This document shows positions 9,468 through 19,033 of a stretch of 64,000 bases of DNA, piece by piece. A program made the position numbers and the translations under genes. The DNA is taken from the NCBI GenBank assembly GCA_964549275.1, contig CAZJUP010000010.1, forward strand, positions 30,619 through 94,618, read 5' to 3'. Source of the DNA: CAZJUP01 sp964549275. Its GTDB lineage: Bacteria; Fidelibacterota; Marinisomatia; Marinisomatales; TCS55. The notes beneath the pieces are model-generated. The model was not told the origin of the DNA. It worked only from the letters and a program-made list of their open reading frames with translations, and did no database searches. Each line of letters begins with the position of its first letter. Position 1 is the stretch's first letter.

Positions 9468-11450
9468 TTATTGTAGTCCCATGGTGCATATAGATCCCGG
9501 AAGGCATTTTGTTCCCGGAACCGGGCTCTGCCATACAACGCGTCCGGAACCGCTGAACCGGACTCGCAGACCAGCAGAGGTTAAATAACTTTTAGCCTTT
9601 CGAATGCTCATACCTCTCACGTCCGGAACCAATGCAAATCCATCAGTATATTGAGAGTGATCCGTTCTTGCCACAGTGGATAGGGATTTTAGGTGGTTTG
9701 GTGCGTTGATAACCTGGGCGAAATGAAGTTCGGTTTGAGAATCTTTTTTCCTTCGATAACGAATGGAATCATCCATATTGATTATCCGTTCCATGATGCG
9801 TCGAAAAACCGGCGTAGCCCCCAAACCACCCCAATGAAGACCGTATTGAGGTTCATCGAGAATAATCACTCCGACGATTTGAGGATCATCAGCAGGGAAA
9901 AACCCTGCAAAATTTGAAATATAATGCTGGTTGGAATAAGCCCCGTCTATAAATTTGTGTGCTGTGCCTGTTTTTCCGGCTACTTTCCACCCAGGGATAT
10001 TGGCTTGGGTTCCGGTGCCTGTTTCCACGACCTGAATGAGCATATTTTTAATTGTATCCATAACAGGTTTATCCGAAACTTTTCTGATGACTTCCGGCTT
10101 TTCAACATGGAGTACTGTGCCATCTTCTGAAATAATTTGATTGATAATACGCGGTTTCATTAAAAAACCACCATTGGCAATGGCAGAGTATGCGGAAGCC
10201 ATTTGAAGGGCTGATACACCAACTTCATACCCAATAGCAACTTCAGCTAAGGATATGTCACTCCAGTCGGAGGGGCGCCTGAGAATACCGGTGGTTTCAC
10301 CCGGGAAGCCCAGTCCGGTAAGGGTCCCAAAGCCATAATCTCTACCGAATTTGTATAATGTGTTTTTCCCCAGTTGTTGGGCTATTTTTATAGTTCCAAC
10401 ATTGCTGGAATGGGCAATGATTTGTGGAAAAGTTAATAATCCAAATTTCTCATGGTCTGTAATGGTTTTACCGGCAACGGTGAATTGACCGTCTTCACAG
10501 TAAAATTCATCAAAAAGTGAAACTGTTTTTGTAGCAACTGCGGCGGTTGCTGCCACAATTTTAAAGGTTGATCCGAGTTCGAACTGGTCCGTAAAAACCC
10601 TGTTTTTATGGTACTCTAGTTTGGTTTCGCCCGGTGAATTGGGGTCAAAATCGGGTACGGATGCCATGGCCAATATCGCTCCTGTTTGGGGATCCATGAG
10701 AATACCTAATGCTCCTTTAGCTTTTGCTTCAGTCGCCCTTCGAGTCAATTCTTCCTGAAGAATAGATTGATATTCTAAATCAAGGGTCAATTGTATATTG
10801 GAACCATCTACAGGAGATTTTACGGGAAAACTGTTTTTTCTGTTGGCGCGGCCTCGTCCGTTTAATTGTTTAACCACCCAACCGGGCGTCCCCTGCAAAT
10901 ATCGATTAAACTGGTTTTCAATTCCTGATAATCCTTTATTGTCGACGTCTGTATATCCAATGACTTGGGAAGCAATATGACCATGGGGGTATGATCGTCG
11001 GGAATTTCGTTCAACAATCAGTCCTGCCGGTTGGTTTTCAAGCAATTGTTCTACTTTAGAACGACGAAGATTTCGCTCAAGATAGACAAAATTTGATTTT
11101 GAATTCAGTTTATTTAAATAGTGTTCCGGATTCCGCCCTGTTGATTGACTGATTGTAGAAGAGAAATCTTTTTTATTCTTAATTTTTGACGGATGTGCAG
11201 CTAAAGTGTAATGTATTATATTTCGTGTAAGTGGAATATTTTTTCTATCGAATATATTTCCACGGACATATGGAAGGGATTCCTGTTTTTTCCCCTGTTG
11301 AAATCCTTTTTCCCTGTAGATTTCACTATCCAAAACCATGATTTGGAATAAACGGACTGATAATCCTGTCCATCCAAAGATGATGCAACAGGATAAAACG
11401 GTAACCCTGGCCCGAAATTTTAAATATGTTTTAGTCAAGATTTTCAGCAA
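9468..11450 (-). CDS. ftsI: Septal transpeptidase FtsI / penicillin-binding protein with one PASTA domain
   Basis: Class B penicillin-binding protein that cross-links septal peptidoglycan. Residues 1-16 are basic and cytoplasmic, about 17-37 form the membrane anchor, then the dimerisation domain (VRGNIFDR near 62) and the transpeptidase with STFK (S294, K297), SSN and KTGT motifs. One C-terminal PASTA domain (LVPDVRGMS onward, about 605-660) is present, more like Gram-positive and Bacteroidetes-type enzymes than E. coli FtsI. It overlaps ftsL by 20 bases. Confidence 0.95.
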   Translation of the reverse strand: MLKILTKTYLKFRARVTVLSCCIIFGWTGLSVRLFQIMVLDSEIYREKGFQQGKKQESLPYVRGNIFDRKNIPLTRNIIHYTLAAHPSKIKNKKDFSSTISQSTGRNPEHYLNKLNSKSNFVYLERNLRRSKVEQLLENQPAGLIVERNSRRSYPHGHIASQVIGYTDVDNKGLSGIENQFNRYLQGTPGWVVKQLNGRGRANRKNSFPVKSPVDGSNIQLTLDLEYQSILQEELTRRATEAKAKGALGILMDPQTGAILAMASVPDFDPNSPGETKLEYHKNRVFTDQFELGSTFKIVAATAAVATKTVSLFDEFYCEDGQFTVAGKTITDHEKFGLLTFPQIIAHSSNVGTIKIAQQLGKNTLYKFGRDYGFGTLTGLGFPGETTGILRRPSDWSDISLAEVAIGYEVGVSALQMASAYSAIANGGFLMKPRIINQIISEDGTVLHVEKPEVIRKVSDKPVMDTIKNMLIQVVETGTGTQANIPGWKVAGKTGTAHKFIDGAYSNQHYISNFAGFFPADDPQIVGVIILDEPQYGLHWGGLGATPVFRRIMERIINMDDSIRYRRKKDSQTELHFAQVINAPNHLKSLSTVARTDHSQYTDGFALVPDVRGMSIRKAKSYLTSAGLRVRFSGSGRVVWQSPVPGTKCLPGSICTMGLQ

Positions 11451-11769
11451 TCATTTTTGGATCGATATAAATCACCAGTGTCTCTGGTTTGGCAATAACC
11501 ATACCCAATTCTTTTTTCGCTACTGAAGTGAGTCGATCAACCCGCTCCAATGCAGCAATGTCCATTTTTAACTCATTAATGGCATTATTGAGTTCTGAAG
11601 CCACTTGAGATTGGACTTCAATTGCCATTAATGTTTCATCGACTTCTGTATAAACCCAGAGGTATATAATAAGTCCTGCTATAGAACAAATAGTTGTAGT
11701 GAAGAATAGTAATGTCTGAATAAACTCCCGTTGTTTTTTTGTTCGACGCTTAAATCTTTTTTTTGCCAT
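11431..11769 (-). CDS. ftsL: Cell division protein FtsL-like
   Basis: Small bitopic division protein, 112 residues. There is a basic cytoplasmic head (KKRFKRRTKK), one membrane helix (about 16-39), then a coiled-coil-prone periplasmic part rich in E, L and A. Sequence identity in this family is low, so the call rests mainly on size, topology and position between rsmH and ftsI. Start overlaps the rsmH stop (TAATG). Confidence 0.85.
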   Translation of the reverse strand: MAKKRFKRRTKKQREFIQTLLFFTTTICSIAGLIIYLWVYTEVDETLMAIEVQSQVASELNNAINELKMDIAALERVDRLTSVAKKELGMVIAKPETLVIYIDPKMIAENLD

Positions 11770-12668
11770 TAGCCACTCCTTTCGGCAACTCGAAGCTTTG
11801 CACTACGAGATCGGCGATTTTGGGATTGCTCAAGTTCGGTGGGGACTAAAGGTTTTTTAGTCAAGATTTTTAACTGGCCTTCCAACTTTAATCGTTTAAA
11901 TGTGTGTTTCACCAGGCGATCTTCCAGTGAATGGTAAGACAGGATAACCATGCGCCCTTCAGGAGATAAAAAATGCACAAATAAACTTAAAAAATGTGTG
12001 AGTTTTTCTAATTCTTCGTTTACAGCAATACGCAGTGCTTGGAAAATTCTGGCAAATACACGGTTTCGGTGATTTGGGGAGGTACATCTGCGGATGGCTT
12101 CTTTTAAATCGGAAACGGTTTCCATTCGTGGAGCCCTTTTGATATATTTGGCGATCCTTTCCGAATGTATTTCCTCACCATATTCCCGAAAAAGTGTTGA
12201 TAATATTTTTTCATCTGATTGTTGTATAAGCTCTGCAGCACTTTTACCCACTACTGGATTAAATCGCATATCCAGTCTGCCTTCCGACTGAAATGCAAAT
12301 CCACGAGTTGGAGATTCCAATTGCATAGAAGACAAACCCAAGTCCAAAAGCATACCGTTCACTTTTGCAATCCCCAATTGCTCCAGTACTTCTGAGAAGG
12401 AATCGTAAGATTGGTTATGGAGAGAGAAAGGACGTTCAGAGGCACTGAATGCTTGGTAGCATAGTTCAAGTGCCTCCGCATCCCGATCAAATCCAATCAG
12501 CTTTCCGTTGGATGAAAGCTGATTCAGGATAGGTGTGGCGTGCCCTCCGGCTCCGATGGTTCCATCCATATAAATCCCATCTGGCCGTATCTTTAAAAAT
12601 TCTAAAACTTCTGACAACATTACAGGAACATGACGAGGGTTGGATTCCTGTAGCGTGCCTGGAGTCAT
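11769..12668 (-). CDS. rsmH: 16S rRNA m4C1402 methyltransferase RsmH (MraW)
   Basis: SAM-dependent N4-methylation of C1402 in the 16S rRNA decoding centre. 299 residues, normal length. The N-terminal HVPVMLSEVLEFL and the SAM-binding DGTIGAGGHA are hallmarks, followed by LLDLGLSSMQL and the C-terminal ILSYHSLEDRLVK. Overlaps the mraZ stop by one base. Confidence 0.97.
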   Translation of the reverse strand: MTPGTLQESNPRHVPVMLSEVLEFLKIRPDGIYMDGTIGAGGHATPILNQLSSNGKLIGFDRDAEALELCYQAFSASERPFSLHNQSYDSFSEVLEQLGIAKVNGMLLDLGLSSMQLESPTRGFAFQSEGRLDMRFNPVVGKSAAELIQQSDEKILSTLFREYGEEIHSERIAKYIKRAPRMETVSDLKEAIRRCTSPNHRNRVFARIFQALRIAVNEELEKLTHFLSLFVHFLSPEGRMVILSYHSLEDRLVKHTFKRLKLEGQLKILTKKPLVPTELEQSQNRRSRSAKLRVAERSG

Positions 12669-13132
12669 TAAAGTGTGATTTTATTTGCCAATTCATCAAA
12701 TGCGTTTGCGTCAATTTCTTTTGTTTCACGTTCGACTTTTTCAAGGACAGACGGATTCCATATTTCAATTTTGTTAACCATCCCTATGATGAGAATTTCT
12801 TTATCCAGTTGCCCGTGCTCTATAAGATAGGGGGTAATAGGTATTCGGCCTTGCTTGTCATAAGTGACCGTAGAGGCGTATCGAACAGTAGAACGCACAA
12901 ATGTTCGGTTAATTGCAGAAAGAGAGGAAAGCTGTTTTAATTCGTCTTCAATAGATTTCCATTCCACGGCAGGGTATACCCAAATGCAAGGATCCAGCCC
13001 TCGAGTGATGACAAAAGATTGCTCATTATCCGCTGAAAGTACCTGACGGAACTTTGCCGGAATATTGACCCGTCCTTTAGAATCGATGGAGTATAGAAAC
13101 TCCCCAGTGAATGTATTTTGATTAACTGTCAT
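12668..13132 (-). CDS. mraZ: Transcriptional regulator MraZ
   Basis: AbrB-fold regulator and first gene of the dcw operon. 154 residues with two tandem SpoVT/AbrB-like halves: the first has SIDSKGRVNIPAKFR (about 16-30), the second YDKQGRIPITPYL (about 91-103). In characterised bacteria MraZ binds repeats upstream of its own gene, and matching repeats are present here. Confidence 0.95.
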   Translation of the reverse strand: MTVNQNTFTGEFLYSIDSKGRVNIPAKFRQVLSADNEQSFVITRGLDPCIWVYPAVEWKSIEDELKQLSSLSAINRTFVRSTVRYASTVTYDKQGRIPITPYLIEHGQLDKEILIIGMVNKIEIWNPSVLEKVERETKEIDANAFDELANKITL

Positions 13133-13155
13133 GCCCTGAATTATAAGGGAATATT

Positions 13156-13191
13156 ACCCACAACTACCCACAATGTATTATTTCATACCCA
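13156..13191 (-). promoter_or_regulatory. Probable MraZ operator (TGGGT repeats)
   Basis: On the minus strand three TGGGT repeats occur at 13187-13191, 13166-13170 and 13156-13160. The two nearest mraZ are separated by exactly five bases, the spacing reported for MraZ sites (TGGGN repeats with 5-nt gaps). The third is 16 bases further upstream, roughly one extra period. They lie 24-59 bp upstream of the mraZ start and overlap the predicted promoter, which fits autorepression. Confidence 0.75.
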
Positions 13192-13201
13192 CTGGTGTCA
13201 A
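13173..13201 (-). promoter_or_regulatory. Candidate sigma-70 type promoter of the dcw operon
   Basis: Reading the minus strand, a perfect TTGACA lies at 13201-13196. An A+T-rich stretch 15-17 bases later contains TAATAC and ATACAT as possible -10 elements. The elements flank and overlap the TGGGT repeats. The -10 choice is uncertain. Confidence 0.45.
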
Positions 13202-13276
13202 TAATTATTTACAAAAAATTGTACGTCTCCCACAGAAGATAGGGAGTTGATTTAATTTTTTACTTTAAGGTAGGGG

Positions 13277-14095
13277 TCAGGATTTAGGAATAAATCGCCG
13301 AATCGTGATTGTTTTCGGGTCGACAAAAACAGTAACGCGAACAGGATGATTTGAACCATCTACGTTTTTGACGTTGTTACCGTTTATATATAGTTTTAGT
13401 CCATTTGTGTGATTGAACAGGAGATCAATTTTTTCTGAGAACCCGTGTAAACGGTTATCTCCTGCTGGAAGCACTTGCTCTTTTATGGATGCGGTATCCA
13501 TTTCCACCCGATACCAGGCTCGCTGAGTGGCCACGACTTTTATATTTAATGGAAGTTGGGTATCATACTGTTCAGTTACATTTGTAAGTAAATCATAGTC
13601 ATTGGTCAGTTGAATTTCACTGATACCTTCTTCTTCTAAGGTATAATTTGTATATAATTCTTCGGGGACCTGATTTTTAGCGTTGATTGTCCGAATAATA
13701 TAAATGGCAAAAATAGCCAGAAGGACCATTCCAATACCCTTTAGGACGTCAGACCTGATTTTTAACGGTGATCGTTGTGCCTGAAGAACAGGTTTATTTT
13801 TGTCGATAAAAGGTGTAGGTTTTTCTTCAGAAGCGCTTGTCTTTTGTTTCTTGGGTTCCTGACCTAATGACAATTCCATTTCAGATAAGGCTTCGTTCGG
13901 ATCTCCGCCTATTTCCAGCACATAAGCTCTGAGAAATAATCTGACATAAGTTTTTGGCAGGATATCCAACTGGCCATTTTCGATGGCTTTCAGGTAGTCG
14001 AGATTAATTTTTGTTCTGTTATGAATCTCTTCAAGCTCGATTCCTTGGGATTCGCGTTTGGCTTTCAAGTTTTTAAAAAAGTCGCTCATAGTCAT
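13277..14095 (-). CDS. rodZ: RodZ-like protein: HTH, membrane helix and DUF4115-type domain
   Basis: Probably a cytoskeleton-linked cell-shape protein of the RodZ family. An N-terminal HTH_25-type helix-turn-helix (about residues 3-70, with EIHNRTKINLDYLKAIENG), a polar linker, one membrane helix (around 120-140) and a C-terminal beta-rich domain are visible. The best start is the ATG at 14095, five bases after AGGA; the frame is open from a TTG one codon earlier, and another ATG follows two codons later. It sits upstream of mraZ on the same strand. RodZ links MreB to the wall machinery in model bacteria; no mreB is in this window. Confidence 0.8.
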   Translation of the reverse strand: MTMSDFFKNLKAKRESQGIELEEIHNRTKINLDYLKAIENGQLDILPKTYVRLFLRAYVLEIGGDPNEALSEMELSLGQEPKKQKTSASEEKPTPFIDKNKPVLQAQRSPLKIRSDVLKGIGMVLLAIFAIYIIRTINAKNQVPEELYTNYTLEEEGISEIQLTNDYDLLTNVTEQYDTQLPLNIKVVATQRAWYRVEMDTASIKEQVLPAGDNRLHGFSEKIDLLFNHTNGLKLYINGNNVKNVDGSNHPVRVTVFVDPKTITIRRFIPKS

Positions 14096-14165
14096 CAAAT
14101 TCCTGCTTAGAAATTAAGAGGGCTAAATGCCTACCAAAACCTTTTTCTGATTAATATGGAAAATT

Positions 14166-14525
14166 TTACCCGGGAGTATTCCATTTTAATTTGTACTCTA
14201 TGGCTATGTAGTCGCTGTGTGAGTTTAGGTTTAAAAATACGGCTTCATCGGTGGATTTTTCTCCTGGGAAAATTGGTTCACCACCCTTAAAGTAAGCAAT
14301 TGCGGCATCAAGGATTGAATTATTGCTTTTAGCGATAATTTCACAGGATACATTAAATCCCTCAACTTTTCCGGTATTTTTTATGGTGACAAAAAGGGCA
14401 GGGGAACCATAATTTTTGATTGTTTGAAGTGTGTCCACAACTGCAAACTCAGGATATTTCTCTTCAACTGTGTTGCACCCATATAAAAGAATTAAACATA
14501 AAATTCTAAAAAGGAAACGGCCCAT
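14166..14525 (-). CDS. Small predicted lipoprotein, function unknown
   Basis: 119 residues with a signal peptide ending in a lipobox (LLYGC, lipidated Cys17). The remainder looks like one small beta-rich domain (SPALFVTIKNTGKVEGFNVSC), similar in style to FxLYD or immunoglobulin-like periplasmic domains. It overlaps the maf stop by one base and so may be co-transcribed with maf. No firm function. Confidence 0.7.
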   Translation of the reverse strand: MGRFLFRILCLILLYGCNTVEEKYPEFAVVDTLQTIKNYGSPALFVTIKNTGKVEGFNVSCEIIAKSNNSILDAAIAYFKGGEPIFPGEKSTDEAVFLNLNSHSDYIAIEYKLKWNTPG

Positions 14526-15112
14526 TAATCTCTACCATTCAAACATTGATATCGGGTATAAAAAGCTGATAAGGGGAAACCCATGACGTTATAAAAGCAC
14601 CCATTTACTTTCTTAACACAAACAGAAAACCAATCTTGAATGCCGTAGCTACCTGCTTTATCAAATGGTTTATAAGTATTAATATAATAAGATATAATAG
14701 AATCACTTAATGTGTTAAATGTAACATCTGTTTTTTCAAAAAATGTTTCAGAATATCTTTGGTTTACCCATTGTAGAGACACGCCTGTTGTAACTGAATG
14801 GGTTTGTCCGGACAACTGTTTCAGCATCCATCTGCTTTCTGCTTTGCTTTTAGGTTTTCCTAATATATGATTATCAAACACCACAACAGTATCTGCACCG
14901 ATGACTAAACTCTTCGGGAATTTTTTGGCAATGGTTTTGGCTTTTAATTGTGCATAATGTTGAACGAATTCTTTTGGTGGAAGATCGAGTGAAAAATCTT
15001 CATGCACATTGCTGGGAATCACTTGAAAAGATAAATCAATTTGTTCCAGAAGTATCTGTCTTCTAGGAGATTCTGAAGCAAGAATAATGGGGATTTGTTG
15101 TTGGCTCATCAT
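14525..15112 (-). CDS. maf: Maf-like nucleoside triphosphate pyrophosphatase
   Basis: House-cleaning nucleotide pyrophosphatase of the Maf/YhdE family. 195 residues. It shows the N-terminal LASESPRR motif, VIGADTVV with the catalytic-region aspartate, GKPKSKAES, and the C-terminal DKAGSYGIQ loop. The GADTVV and DKAGSYGIQ patterns fit the dTTP/UTP-type subgroup. ATGATGA overlap with the porU stop suggests coupling. Confidence 0.92.
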   Translation of the reverse strand: MMSQQQIPIILASESPRRQILLEQIDLSFQVIPSNVHEDFSLDLPPKEFVQHYAQLKAKTIAKKFPKSLVIGADTVVVFDNHILGKPKSKAESRWMLKQLSGQTHSVTTGVSLQWVNQRYSETFFEKTDVTFNTLSDSIISYYINTYKPFDKAGSYGIQDWFSVCVKKVNGCFYNVMGFPLSAFYTRYQCLNGRD

Positions 15113-18100
15113 CGGAATTTAGCTAACCGTCCAATTGCAGACACGGATTGATCATGATTTTTTGCCCGGATACGATAGAGGTATACTCCATTCGCCAGAG
15201 GATTCCCATACGCATCCCTTCCGTCCCAATCCAAGGCATGGTACCCCATGGATAAAAGAACAGGATAGAGGGTTTTAATCCGTCTGCCTCCAAGAGTATA
15301 AATGTCAACGGATACTTCAGCCGAAGATGTTAATTCAAATGTGAATTGCGTTTGTTCTTCAAAGGGATTTGGAAAGTTCAATACATGGAGCAAAGTCAAT
15401 TTATTTCTAAGAAGTCGTGATAGTAAAATTTCCTGTTCCGATGGATTGTTTGCATTATCCCAAGCCTGAACTTTCAGAGAAATTTTTTCCAAATCGTTTG
15501 GTAGGGGATAAGAAATTATTCCAGTTGTTAAACTATTTAAATCATAAACGAATCGCCCGGAAAGAAATTCAGTTTCTTTGCTAGTATGATTTTTTAAATA
15601 GAGTTCATGTCCCGTTTCACCAGAAATATTAATCCCCAATGGATCTGATAATCGAATCACAAGTGTTTCGTCTGGATTTAGATGGTCTCCTGAACGAAGA
15701 ATGCGTTTTAAGTCTGTTTCAAATGTAATGATTGGACCTTCTGTATCTGTCGACGGTGGCCCTAATAAAAGAGTAATGTTACCGACGCCACCAATAGCTT
15801 CAGATTCATTACTATTTAGGATAAAACGAATATTTGAAGGGTTTGGAGAGTACGTTATATCTTTAGGAACTCGAAACTCAGATGCAAAGGCTCCTTCTTC
15901 GAATGAAAAACGACCTCTGAATAAAACAGGACCGTTTTGTTCATAGGAAATTTCTTGAGTCGTGGATAGAAAATTAAATTCTTTCGAAACAGTTTTGCTG
16001 CCGTCCTGAAGGGTAATAATCCCCTCACCATTTGATAGGGGATGGGAACCAGACACCGTTCCAATTTCAAGAGTTTTTAGCGAATCGGATGAAACAACAG
16101 CATCTGTGATTAATTTATCTGGAATTGGAACAGGCATTCCTGGATCACCAAACAGATGAAAAAGTTCACCATCCGTTCCCCCTGTTTTTACTGATTGTAA
16201 AACTGTCCCTACCGTCCCTGATGTTAACCCACCGTCGGGGAAAAATGATTTAAATATTCGTTCCAGGTACATAATATTGCTGGAAACAGTGATGCCTCGT
16301 GTTGTGGATATTATTGCAGATGCTCCGTCCATGGGAATGCGAATCAACTCTTCAGCAAATGATTCCTCACCCAACTGATCGAAATGACCCCAATTGCAAG
16401 TACCGGCAATCCAAATTGGGAGCTTCATTTCAGCTTTTAAGGCCTGGGCATCATTTCGATCCTCGTTGATATACAATAATTTTTCTTGAGCCCATTGTTT
16501 GGGATTACCGTGGCCAATATAATTAATGAGAACGGTTCCTTCAGAAACTGATTGAAATAATGCTTTTGTTGCTTCCGGTTTGGTTACACCAAACATTGTT
16601 CCATCACTCACCTCCGGGTATTCAACCATATACAGTTTATTGACTTCCATAAATGGAGGGATAATTCGGTTTAATCGTTCAGAATTAGCTGTGTGGCTTT
16701 TACCAGTAGGCAGTTCGTACAATTCTCTTTCTGGCCTGGCCGGGTCGTCTGCAACCAGTGTTACCCGCTGCTTCCAGGCTCCGGGAGGGCGATGTGATTC
16801 GAATTCAATAATTTTTTCAACAAAATTATCCACTTCTTCTACAGTTTTTGCCGGGTATCTGCCTAGAGCAATTTCTGGAATAAAACCGTTAAAAGAAGCC
16901 AATCGGTCGTCTGTAGCATGAGAATACAGTATACCCACTTCAATGGTTGGCAATATATTTTGTGACTGTCCTGTAATATTTCGATAATCATAATCTGTAT
17001 CCCCCAGTAAAAAGGCGCAATAAGGGCGTGGTTCCATCCAGTATTCTTGTGTCCATTGAAGAAAATGGCGGATGGCCATGGGGTCTGGATTTCCGCCAGA
17101 AAATTCATCGTATATGGATTCTAAGGGAATAAACCGTGAATTGCCCCGGTGCTCTACAAGGGGGGAAGAAGAATTTTTAAATATATCAGGGCCAATGATG
17201 AGGTGGGATACGCCCGGGTCTGAATTTCTTAACACATTAAATTGTTTATTTCCCATAATCGTTAAGGATGAAACCTCTGAGATAACAGTTGAATTAAAGA
17301 CAGAAAAATGAGCCAGATTATCCTCGGGAAGTTGAACGGTGGATCGGGTTTGGTCTTCTAGAGATGAAGTTGGAATTTTCTGCGGATTCCCAGGCTCCGA
17401 AATATCCCAGATTTCACTTTCACTTCCTTCAATAATAAATGTGGCGATATGACCTTTAATTGGAGCGACAAATGTAAAATCACCCTGGTCTGTTGTTAAT
17501 TTCCTTCCATAAGTCAGGTCGAGATAATCGAAATAGGGTGTTGAATTGGGATTCGAGGAAGTGTTGGAAAATTCAAATGAATTTGTTCCATTTGATATTG
17601 AATTTTCTGATACTGTAAAAGAAGCGGATTTTTGACCCAGGTTTGCCCAGCTTAAAGTTGCGAGTTGCAAATTTTCAAATTTAACTGAGACCTGGTGTTG
17701 GGTATTTCCATATCGCGTTTCCACCGCTTCTCCACCGAGGAATCCAATTTTTCCATTGGCTTGAACCGTAGGAACAGGGTGGGGTAACTCAATATCCTTT
17801 ATAAGTGTTCCATTGGTATTTATGGAGACATCAGCCCATCCCAAACCAGATTCAAAAGGGTTTATTTTATCTACCTCAAGATGAACAGCCGAAAGACCGT
17901 ATTCTAGTGTTAATAATTCCGGGGTTACCTCTGGTGAGGTTTGGACTCTTTTTCCTCTTAGTGCGGAATCTTCAGGAATAAAAAGCCAATAGGTATTTTC
18001 AGTAAAATATAGATTTTGATGCCAGGAGAAATTTTCACCGTTTATATCAAATCCACTTGGCCCCCGGCCCCAAAATCGTATCTCATCTTCAGAATGTAAT

Positions 18101-18843
18101 AGCCCATCTTGTTCGCCTATTATTTCAATTGCAATTTCCATTAGGTTTTCCGGGATGCGTGTATCTGCGCCAATATTTTGTGTTAAATCGTATGTTCTGT
18201 CTCTACCCAGAGAAGAACCGGTAAAGACCATGATGCTTCTGGGTTCAATGGTTTCACCCGTCCCAATAGCAGTGTGTATTGTTGAAGCGGATATCCTTCT
18301 CATACCGTCCTCAGACACAGAAAATTTGAGCCATTTACCCTCATTGAAAATCACCGATTTAAAGTGTTTAATCTTTTGATGTATCATCCAATGTTTTGCA
18401 ATGTTCCAATTATGTATTTTTGGGGCAAGTAACAGCTCCTGCTGGGTTGTTGGAATTCTGGAGCTCGCATTCTCTGTCTGAAAAATAATGGTTATAATTT
18501 GCTTCTTCCAATATTGTCCTTTTCCATTTGCTGGATTAATATGTAAAGATGCTGTAAAGAGTCCATTAAGTTTCTGATGTCTCAGCCATCCTGTTTTTTG
18601 AGTAGATGATACTTTAAAGTTGTGTGAGGTTAATTCTGCTTTTGAGATGGACAGTTTCGGGTATTTTTCTGTTGGTAAGCCAAGGAGTAATGTCATCGGT
18701 TTAATATCTTCAGGAGATTCCCCTGTTGTTTCTACTCGCAAGATTAAGCGATTCTTTGTCGATTCAAGAGTACGAATTTCTAAACCCCCATACAAGATTG
18801 AGGCAAGTGAAAAAATTGAAAGCAGTCCTTTTTTGAAGTACAT
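15109..18843 (-). CDS. porU: PorU-like type IX secretion system C25 sortase
   Basis: Predicted cell-surface cysteine protease of the gingipain family that, in T9SS organisms, removes C-terminal signals from cargo and attaches them to the surface. 1244 residues with an N-terminal signal peptide (MYFKKGLLSIFSLASILYGG). The C25 catalytic region has YIGHGN (His778) and AGTCNWGHFDQ (Cys816). The last ~80 residues are a FlgD-like T9SS C-terminal domain (VDIYTLGGRRIKTLY, then NPLANGVYLYRIRAKN). Transcribed toward maf; divergent from aconitase. PorU itself, rather than a secreted gingipain, is inferred from length and the single-copy style of the locus. Confidence 0.87.
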   Translation of the reverse strand: MYFKKGLLSIFSLASILYGGLEIRTLESTKNRLILRVETTGESPEDIKPMTLLLGLPTEKYPKLSISKAELTSHNFKVSSTQKTGWLRHQKLNGLFTASLHINPANGKGQYWKKQIITIIFQTENASSRIPTTQQELLLAPKIHNWNIAKHWMIHQKIKHFKSVIFNEGKWLKFSVSEDGMRRISASTIHTAIGTGETIEPRSIMVFTGSSLGRDRTYDLTQNIGADTRIPENLMEIAIEIIGEQDGLLHSEDEIRFWGRGPSGFDINGENFSWHQNLYFTENTYWLFIPEDSALRGKRVQTSPEVTPELLTLEYGLSAVHLEVDKINPFESGLGWADVSINTNGTLIKDIELPHPVPTVQANGKIGFLGGEAVETRYGNTQHQVSVKFENLQLATLSWANLGQKSASFTVSENSISNGTNSFEFSNTSSNPNSTPYFDYLDLTYGRKLTTDQGDFTFVAPIKGHIATFIIEGSESEIWDISEPGNPQKIPTSSLEDQTRSTVQLPEDNLAHFSVFNSTVISEVSSLTIMGNKQFNVLRNSDPGVSHLIIGPDIFKNSSSPLVEHRGNSRFIPLESIYDEFSGGNPDPMAIRHFLQWTQEYWMEPRPYCAFLLGDTDYDYRNITGQSQNILPTIEVGILYSHATDDRLASFNGFIPEIALGRYPAKTVEEVDNFVEKIIEFESHRPPGAWKQRVTLVADDPARPERELYELPTGKSHTANSERLNRIIPPFMEVNKLYMVEYPEVSDGTMFGVTKPEATKALFQSVSEGTVLINYIGHGNPKQWAQEKLLYINEDRNDAQALKAEMKLPIWIAGTCNWGHFDQLGEESFAEELIRIPMDGASAIISTTRGITVSSNIMYLERIFKSFFPDGGLTSGTVGTVLQSVKTGGTDGELFHLFGDPGMPVPIPDKLITDAVVSSDSLKTLEIGTVSGSHPLSNGEGIITLQDGSKTVSKEFNFLSTTQEISYEQNGPVLFRGRFSFEEGAFASEFRVPKDITYSPNPSNIRFILNSNESEAIGGVGNITLLLGPPSTDTEGPIITFETDLKRILRSGDHLNPDETLVIRLSDPLGINISGETGHELYLKNHTSKETEFLSGRFVYDLNSLTTGIISYPLPNDLEKISLKVQAWDNANNPSEQEILLSRLLRNKLTLLHVLNFPNPFEEQTQFTFELTSSAEVSVDIYTLGGRRIKTLYPVLLSMGYHALDWDGRDAYGNPLANGVYLYRIRAKNHDQSVSAIGRLAKFR

Positions 18844-19033
18844 AAGGTCAGAAATTTACAGTAGGATAATATGTGGTTCTGTATAGGAATTGACTAACTC
18901 AAAATATTTACTTTGATATTTTTTCTCCTGGTATAAAAATTGAATCACATTTAATGGGTGATGTAATTTCAAATTCAGATATTACTGGAAAATATAAAAT
19001 TATCATTAAGTCATTTTTGCGAAAGGAAAATCT

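Noticed and set aside
12533..12940. 135-residue plus-strand frame over mraZ/rsmH
   Set aside because: Antisense to two certain genes; shadow frame.
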